Origin: Lacrimispora sp. 210928-DFI.3.58
Lineage (GTDB): Bacteria > Bacillota > Clostridia > Lachnospirales > Lachnospiraceae
Direction: 5' to 3'
Length of the DNA stretch: 64,000 nt
Assembly: GCF_020554865.1 (NCBI RefSeq)
Contig: NZ_JAJCIC010000018.1
Span: forward strand, 27,927-91,926
Below the pieces are notes generated by a model. It ran no database searches. It had not been told where the DNA came from and saw only the letters and a list, made by a program, of their open reading frames with translations. Shown here piece after piece: positions 59,204 through 64,000 of this stretch (within the stretch, counting starts at the first letter, position 1; every line of letters starts with the position of its first letter). The translations under genes were made by a program, and so were the position numbers.

Positions 59204-59859
59204 AAAAAGCAGACCACCTGTTCTGGCTGGGCAGGTACACGGAGAGGGTATTTACCACCCTGGATTCCTTTTTTAAATACTATGACAAAATGCTGGATGT
59301 GGACGACCAGGCCTATAAGAACTTTTGTGAGAGCATTGCCATTCCATCTGACATTTACACGGATAAGGAGGATTTTATCCGCAGGTATCTCTTTGACAGC
59401 ACGGATTACAACTCCATTTACAGCAACATGCTGCGGGCCTTTGACAATGGTGTGATCCTGAGGGATGAGCTTTCCAGCACGACCCTGTCCTACCTCCAGA
59501 TGGCCTTAGACTGCATGGAGCAGAAGGGAAGCACCGGGGCAGTCATCTATGACCTGCAGCCTGTGCTGGATGATATCTTTGCCTTCTGGGGATGTCTGGA
59601 TGACAAGGTGGAGGATGAGGAGTGCCGCAACCTGATCAAATGCGGTAAATATCTGGAACGGCTTGACTTATATATGAGGATGGATTATCCTTATAAATAC
59701 ATTGAAAAAGAATTCAGTAAGTTCCAGAACAGGCTTCACAAGGTCAAGATCGGCTACTCCTTAGGAGAGCTTGACAGGCTGGCCGGGATCATCAGCCTGG
59801 GAGAGAGCTGGAGGGATAAGTACTACGAAGCCCTCAATGCTCTCTGGAATATTTTTTAG
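59185..59859 (+). CDS. alpha-E domain protein
   Basis: 224 residues, mainly helical. LEKADHLFWLGRYTERV at the N-terminus and CGKYLERLDLYMRMDYP match the two repeats of the alpha-E (DUF403) family, which has conserved Glu-Arg pairs. Members always accompany circularly permuted ATP-grasp proteins, sometimes fused. A catalytic or scaffold role is suspected. It overlaps the ATP-grasp gene and is followed 12 bases later by the transglutaminase gene. Confidence 0.9.
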   Translation: MGIISLEKADHLFWLGRYTERVFTTLDSFFKYYDKMLDVDDQAYKNFCESIAIPSDIYTDKEDFIRRYLFDSTDYNSIYSNMLRAFDNGVILRDELSSTTLSYLQMALDCMEQKGSTGAVIYDLQPVLDDIFAFWGCLDDKVEDEECRNLIKCGKYLERLDLYMRMDYPYKYIEKEFSKFQNRLHKVKIGYSLGELDRLAGIISLGESWRDKYYEALNALWNIF

Positions 59860-59871
59860 GAGTGATACAGA

Positions 59872-60669
59872 TTGAAGAAACTGCATTTCCACTATGAGAT
59901 GCAGCTGCAGCTTGCAGGACCTGCCATCGACCATTATTTCCGGTTCCGCTGCCTGCCATATAAGGAGGATGTCCAGCAGGATATGGATACCTCCTTCTAT
60001 GTGGAGCCGGCAGGCTTCCTCAGGGAGATCACAGACGGGTTCGGGAGCCGCTGCCTCACAGGAGAGGCCCTTGCCCCTCATGAGGGGCTTCACGTGGTAT
60101 CCCGCGGAAATGTGCTTGTGGACCATTCTAAGCGGAAAATGGCAGAGGCGGATCCGGTATTCCGGTATCCGTCCCATTTTACGGAACCGGAGGAAAATAT
60201 CAGGCAGCTGTATGAGAACGTAATGGGAGAATATGTCCGGTCGGGGGATTCCGGCCGCGGCATCTTTTTTGTGCGCCGTCTCATGGAGGCGGTATACCGC
60301 CATATGTCCTATGTGCCCGGGGCGACGGACATCCATACCACAGCCGCCCAGGCCTTAAGGGGAGGAAAGGGAGTGTGCCAGGATTACACCCACATCCTTC
60401 TTTCCATGTGCCGCATGGCGGGGATCCCGGCCAGGTACGCGGCAGGCGCCATGATCGGCGAGGGCGCTACCCATGCCTGGGCAGAGGTATGGCTGGAGGG
60501 CATGTGGCTGGGAGCGGACCCCACCAACTGCTGTATGACAGATGAAACGTACATCAAATTTTCCCATGGAAGGGATTACGGTGACTGTACCGTAGACCGG
60601 GGCTGCTTTCGGGGGGCCGCCGGCCAGCAACAGAGAATCTATGTAAAGGTGGAAGAAACGACATGGTAG
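59872..60669 (+). CDS. transglutaminase-like protease
   Basis: 265 residues. An N-terminal bacterial transglutaminase domain (about 1-110) precedes the core with the triad Cys169 (GKGVCQDYTH), His201 (ATHAWAEVW) and Asp near 217 (GADPTN). No signal peptide. In ATP-grasp/alpha-E operons this enzyme is proposed to cut or transfer the peptide product. TTG 59872 is the start, with AGGAGTGAT upstream. It overlaps the M14-type gene by 7 bases. Confidence 0.9.
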   Translation: MKKLHFHYEMQLQLAGPAIDHYFRFRCLPYKEDVQQDMDTSFYVEPAGFLREITDGFGSRCLTGEALAPHEGLHVVSRGNVLVDHSKRKMAEADPVFRYPSHFTEPEENIRQLYENVMGEYVRSGDSGRGIFFVRRLMEAVYRHMSYVPGATDIHTTAAQALRGGKGVCQDYTHILLSMCRMAGIPARYAAGAMIGEGATHAWAEVWLEGMWLGADPTNCCMTDETYIKFSHGRDYGDCTVDRGCFRGAAGQQQRIYVKVEETTW

Positions 60670-61601
60670 AAACGGTGGTATCCGTAGGGCTGCCAGTGGG
60701 CGAGAAGCTGAATGTCAAGAAAAATGTGATAAAGCCCATGGTCCTGACGGGAAAGGAAAAGCGGGTCTGCATCGTTACAGGCACCCACGGTGATGAGCTG
60801 GAGGGACAGTATGTCTGCTACGAGCTGAACCGCCTGATCGAAGAGCATTTGGAGTACCTGACAGGTATTGTGGAAATTTATCCTGCTCTGAATCCTCTGG
60901 GAGTGGATTCCATTACCAGGGGAGTGCCGGGCTTTGACCTGGATATGAACCGTATTTTTCCGGGAGGAGAGGGCATATCAGCCCCGGAATACGTGGCTCA
61001 TAAGATCGTTGAAAGCATCAAAGGGGCAGATCTCTGCATTGATATCCATGCCAGCAATATTTTCCTTCGGGAGATCCCGCAGGTGCGCGTCAGCGAGGGA
61101 ACGGCAGATAGGCTCCTTCCCTATGCAAAACGCCTGAATGTGGATTACATATGGGTCCATGCGGCTGCTACCGTGCTGGAGTCCACCCTTGCCCACAGCC
61201 TGAACACCATAGGAGTTCCCACCCTGGTGGTGGAGATGGGTGTGGGAATGCGCATCACAGAGGGCTTCTGCCATCAGCTGGTGGACGGGATATTTGCCTT
61301 GATGAAGGATCTGGATGTGTGGGCCGGCGAGGTCATCACCCCAAAGCAGCCCATCGTGTCCAGGGACAGGGAGGTCGGCTTTGTAAATGCAGGCCGTCCC
61401 GGCATTTTCCTGCCCTGCGTTCCTCACTGGAATGATGTGAAAAAGGGAGAAATGATCGGCAGGATCTTAAATCCTCTGGAGGGAAAGGTGGAGGAGGAGG
61501 TATATGCGCCCATCGATGGGCTGCTTTTTACCTTGAGAGAGTACCCGGTAGTATCTCCGGGCTCCCTTCTCGCCAGAGTTCTGGGAGGTGACAGGTCATG
61601 A
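60663..61601 (+). CDS. M14-family (AstE/aspartoacylase-like) zinc carboxypeptidase
   Basis: 312 residues. The zinc-binding motif is intact: His42 and Glu45 in GTHGDELEG and His129 in DIHASN. LNPLGVDSITRGVPGFDLDMNRIFPG is the substrate-binding Arg/Asn stretch. The C-terminal ~80 residues form the beta domain of succinylglutamate desuccinylase/aspartoacylase proteins. It would hydrolyse an N-acyl or peptide-like bond. It overlaps the upstream gene by 7 bases and the paralog downstream by 4. Confidence 0.9.
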   Translation: MVETVVSVGLPVGEKLNVKKNVIKPMVLTGKEKRVCIVTGTHGDELEGQYVCYELNRLIEEHLEYLTGIVEIYPALNPLGVDSITRGVPGFDLDMNRIFPGGEGISAPEYVAHKIVESIKGADLCIDIHASNIFLREIPQVRVSEGTADRLLPYAKRLNVDYIWVHAAATVLESTLAHSLNTIGVPTLVVEMGVGMRITEGFCHQLVDGIFALMKDLDVWAGEVITPKQPIVSRDREVGFVNAGRPGIFLPCVPHWNDVKKGEMIGRILNPLEGKVEEEVYAPIDGLLFTLREYPVVSPGSLLARVLGGDRS

Positions 61602-62533
61602 GAAAGGAATTGATCTTTTCCCTGCCCAGCTTGTACAGGGAGGATATGGACGTTTACGGCTACTATTTCGGAAAGGGCGAAAAGTCAGCCTGCATTATCG
61701 GAGCCTTAAGGGGCAATGAGATCCAGCAGATGTACATCTGCTCCCAGCTGGTGAAGTCCTTAAAGGAGCTGGAGTCAAGAGGAGCGATCGTAGGAAACAA
61801 TGAGATCCTGGTGATCCCCCATGTAAACCATTACTCCATGAATATCGGGAAGCGGTTCTGGCCTGGGGACAATACGGATATCAACCGCATGTTTCCCGGT
61901 TATAACCTGGGTGAGACCACCCAGAGGATCGCCGACGGCGTGTTTGCCAAGGTACAGGCCTACAGCTACGGCATCCAGCTGGCAAGCTTCTATATGCCGG
62001 GAGAGTTCGTGCCTCATGTGCGCATGATGGAGACAGGCTTCCAGAATGCAAGCCTGGCAAACCTGTTCGGCCTGCCCTATGTGGTGATACGAAAGCCCCA
62101 GCCCTATGATACCACTACCTTGAACTACAATTGGCAGGTATGGGATACAAGTGCTTTTTCGCTGTATACAAGCGCTACGGATACCATTGACGAGGTATCA
62201 GCAAAGCAGGCTGTGGCCTCCATTCTCCGTTTCCTCACAAGAATGGGCATACTGCGCTATACGAGCCACAGCGGCTACATTGCAAGCGTGCTCCAGGAGG
62301 GAGATATGACAAATGTGTGCGCAGATGGCGCAGGCATTTTCAGACGGTGCTTTAAGCCCGGGGATGAGGTAAGACGGGGAGATGTGCTGGCAGAGATCGT
62401 GAGCCCGGATGACGGAGAGCTGGTAAGCAGTGTCAAGTCCCCCACGGACGGCATCGTGTTCTTTGCGCACAGCCAGCCCCTTGTGATGGAGGGGACGATG
62501 ATCTATAAAATTATCAGGCGGCTGCACCAATGA
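61598..62533 (+). CDS. M14-family paralog with altered zinc site
   Basis: 311 residues, clearly related to the preceding gene (IPHVNHYSMNIGKRFWPGDNTDINRMFPG; beta domain with SPTDGIVFFAHSQPLVMEG). The first zinc motif is changed: where the neighbour has GTHGDE it reads GALRGNE, with Arg38 in place of His42. The second His (IHAS) has become Leu (QLAS). It is probably not a normal zinc hydrolase and could be a partner or regulator of the active copy, or a substrate-binding subunit. Last gene of the operon. Confidence 0.85.
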   Translation: MRKELIFSLPSLYREDMDVYGYYFGKGEKSACIIGALRGNEIQQMYICSQLVKSLKELESRGAIVGNNEILVIPHVNHYSMNIGKRFWPGDNTDINRMFPGYNLGETTQRIADGVFAKVQAYSYGIQLASFYMPGEFVPHVRMMETGFQNASLANLFGLPYVVIRKPQPYDTTTLNYNWQVWDTSAFSLYTSATDTIDEVSAKQAVASILRFLTRMGILRYTSHSGYIASVLQEGDMTNVCADGAGIFRRCFKPGDEVRRGDVLAEIVSPDDGELVSSVKSPTDGIVFFAHSQPLVMEGTMIYKIIRRLHQ

Positions 62534-62599
62534 TGAAGGCGGATGGCCTATGCGGTAAGAGCCTGGATAAGAGCCTGAAGTGACAGGCGCTTATTACGC

Positions 62600-62639
62600 A
62601 GTATCCGGCAAAACACGCCAGCGACGCGTTTTGCCGGAT
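62600..62639 (+). repeat. REP-like palindromic repeat, copy 2
   Basis: CCGGCAAAACACG pairs with CGCGTTTTGCCGG around a short loop; 34 of 40 bases match 35872-35911. It lies between the M14 operon and the sigma-like gene and could also act as terminator or mRNA end. Confidence 0.65.
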
Positions 62640-62676
62640 TGTGCGTGAATAGAAAAAGAAGGAATTGGAAGAGAAA

Positions 62677-63324
62677 ATGGCAGAAAATTTTTATGAAATG
62701 TATCTGGAGGAAATGGGGCAGGTAGCTCCTGTGACAGAGGCGGAGAGGGCGGTGCTGTTAGCAGCCGTGGCCCAGGGAGACGAAAGAGCCAGGAACCGCC
62801 TGGTGGAGGGAAGCCTGCACCGTGCCCTGGAGCTTGCAAAGGAGTATGAGGGAAGGGAGCTTCCCATATCAGACCTGGTCCAGGAGGCCAACACCGCCCT
62901 TATGCTGGCGGCTGTGGAATATGACGGCAGCGCTGACTGGGAGGAACTCATGGAAGGCCGCATCCGCGAGGCGGTGGAGCTGGCCTTAAGTGAGCAGAGG
63001 ACAGAGCTGGATATTGAGGAAAATATGGCTGCCAGGGTCAATGTGCTCCAGACAGTATCCCAGGTTCTTGCAAAGGAGCTGGGCCGTGAGGCCACAGTGG
63101 AGGAGCTGGCTGCCAAGATGAAGATGACAGAGGATGAGATCAAGGACATCATGAAGCTGGCCCTGGATGCTTTGACGGTGAACGGGGAAGGTCAGGTGGC
63201 TGAAGGCCGGGATGAGAGCGGGGACATGGCATCCGGCTATGAAGAGGCTGATCCTGGTACGGAGAATACCTCCTCCACAGGCAATCCCATCAGGGACGGC
63301 TGGAGCCTGGAAGACCTCTTGTAG
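62677..63324 (+). CDS. sigma-70-like protein lacking region 4
   Basis: About 215 residues. Residues about 35-90 parallel sigma-70 region 2 (QGDERARNRLVEGSLHRALELAKEYEGRELPISDLVQEANTALMLAAVEYD). Residues about 120-165 parallel region 3 (LAKELGREATVEELAAKMKMTEDEIKDIM). Region 4, which binds the -35 box, is absent; the C-terminus is acidic and Gly/Ser-rich. It is therefore not a full sigma factor and may be an anti- or auxiliary factor. ATG 62677 has GGAAGAG 3 bases upstream; a TTG at 62665 is possible. Confidence 0.78.
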   Translation: MAENFYEMYLEEMGQVAPVTEAERAVLLAAVAQGDERARNRLVEGSLHRALELAKEYEGRELPISDLVQEANTALMLAAVEYDGSADWEELMEGRIREAVELALSEQRTELDIEENMAARVNVLQTVSQVLAKELGREATVEELAAKMKMTEDEIKDIMKLALDALTVNGEGQVAEGRDESGDMASGYEEADPGTENTSSTGNPIRDGWSLEDLL

Positions 63325-63335
63325 AGGGAGGGGAT

Positions 63336-63938
63336 ATGAAGCTTTATATCATACGCCATGGACAGACGGACTGGAACGTTGCCCAGAGAATACAGGGAAG
63401 CCAGGATATTCCCTTAAATGAACAGGGACGCCGCCAGGCAAGCCTCCTGGCAAAAGCCATGGAGGAGCGTCCTGTGGAAAAAATCTTTGCCAGCCCCCAG
63501 CTGCGGGCCTATGAGACAGCCAGAATGGTCGGGGAGAGGCAGCATGTTCCGGTGGTAACCGTTCCCTGGCTGATGGAGATCAATTACGGTGTCTGGGAGG
63601 GCAGGACCTCGGAGGAGATCCTGTCAGAGGATGGAGCGCTTTACTCGGCGTGGCTTTCCCATCCCTCATCTGTGGCTCCCAGGGGCGGAGAGACCCTAAA
63701 GCAGGTGGATGACCGCTGTGAAAAGGCCTGGGAGCAGATAAAAAGCCAGGCTGCAGGCGATATAGCCATCGTATCCCACGGAGGGACCTTGGCGCATCTG
63801 ATCGCCCTTTTGCTGAAGAAAGACAGGACCAAGGAGGAGATGGTGGTGGGGAATGCCTCCATTACGACCATTGACTATGATCCTGAGGCCAGGGTATGCC
63901 GGCTGTTGGAGCTCGATGATTGCAGTCATCTTCTGTAG
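63336..63938 (+). CDS. histidine phosphatase family protein (phosphoglycerate mutase-like)
   Basis: 200 residues. LYIIRHGQTDWN has the catalytic RHG, followed by SPQLRAYETA, NYGVWEG and the second His in VSHGGTLAHLI. It hydrolyses phosphate esters; substrate unknown (cobalamin, phosphoglycerate or other). GGGAGGGGAT lies before the ATG. It is 11 bases after the sigma-like gene. Confidence 0.92.
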   Translation: MKLYIIRHGQTDWNVAQRIQGSQDIPLNEQGRRQASLLAKAMEERPVEKIFASPQLRAYETARMVGERQHVPVVTVPWLMEINYGVWEGRTSEEILSEDGALYSAWLSHPSSVAPRGGETLKQVDDRCEKAWEQIKSQAAGDIAIVSHGGTLAHLIALLLKKDRTKEEMVVGNASITTIDYDPEARVCRLLELDDCSHLL

Positions 63939-63947
63939 GAGATGACT

Positions 63948-63974
63948 CAGAGTGTCGACAAAGTCGCCACTCTG
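63948..63974 (+). terminator. possible hairpin after phosphatase gene
   Basis: CAGAGTG (63948-63954) pairs with CACTCTG (63968-63974). Only a weak T tract follows. Confidence 0.4.
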
Positions 63975-64000
63975 TTGGAATTCATGGCTGCGCCATAAAT

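Overview
The window looks like a chromosomal segment of a gut-type Lachnospiraceae (Clostridium cluster XIVa, Enterocloster/Clostridium-like). The reasons are a moderate GC content, strong AGGAGG ribosome sites with frequent TTG starts, sigma-A promoters close to TTGACA/TATAAT, an iron-sulfur serine dehydratase, a PPi-type phosphofructokinase, a class A flavodiiron protein, a YtvI-like protein and several families typical of Clostridia (DUF6465, DUF4317). The genus is an inference. No transposase, integrase, phage gene or CRISPR array was seen.

Layout. 0-6 kb: end of a nucleoside deaminase gene, a SleB-like wall hydrolase, a YhcH-family sugar protein and a GntR/ABC transporter operon. 6-9.7 kb: tRNA-Ala, acetolactate synthase behind a leader hairpin, and the serine dehydratase pair sdaAB-sdaAA on the minus strand. 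9.7-15.3 kb: an accessory island with a VanZ-like protein, a wrecked AAA/PD-(D/E)XK gene and a two-gene operon of a pseudo-SEDS membrane protein plus a membrane-anchored NACHT NTPase. 15.4-26.2 kb: hisC, a YtvI-like permease, a MATE pump, DUF523, an L,D-transpeptidase, a Lys/Ala-repeat protein, an RNA methyltransferase, an RluA-type pseudouridine synthase and a Y-family polymerase. 26.4-32.1 kb: three exported wall or surface proteins. 32.3-38.5 kb: flavodiiron protein, asnB, mgtE with an elaborate leader, and a MobA-MobB fusion. 38.9-43.6 kb: GntR-mcsA-mcsB-clpC. 43.7-56.6 kb: radA, tRNA-Trp, an M28 peptidase, GNAT, DUF4317, hemerythrin, a NUMOD1 protein, a PH-domain protein, phosphofructokinase, an HPr-like protein and a Rad3-type helicase. 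56.7-64 kb: a LysR regulator, a five-gene ATP-grasp/alpha-E/transglutaminase/M14 operon, a sigma-like protein and a histidine phosphatase.

How the parts fit together. Several clusters form units: GntR-ATPase-permease, sdaAB-sdaAA, SEDS-NACHT, mcsA-mcsB-clpC (protein arginine phosphorylation and proteolysis, here led by a GntR regulator instead of CtsR), and the ATP-grasp operon, which has the gene content of a proposed peptide/amide-forming pathway.

The most unexpected signals are outside the usual gene categories. At least five short, highly folded intergenic elements end in inverted GTAAC-type repeats. One has a perfect 8-bp target duplication and two have 7/8 matches, so they look like a miniature transposable element family, probably moved in trans by an IS66-like transposase. 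A 72-bp terminator-containing module is repeated in front of two unrelated genes. mgtE has a structured, terminator-ending leader that does not look like the classical M-box.
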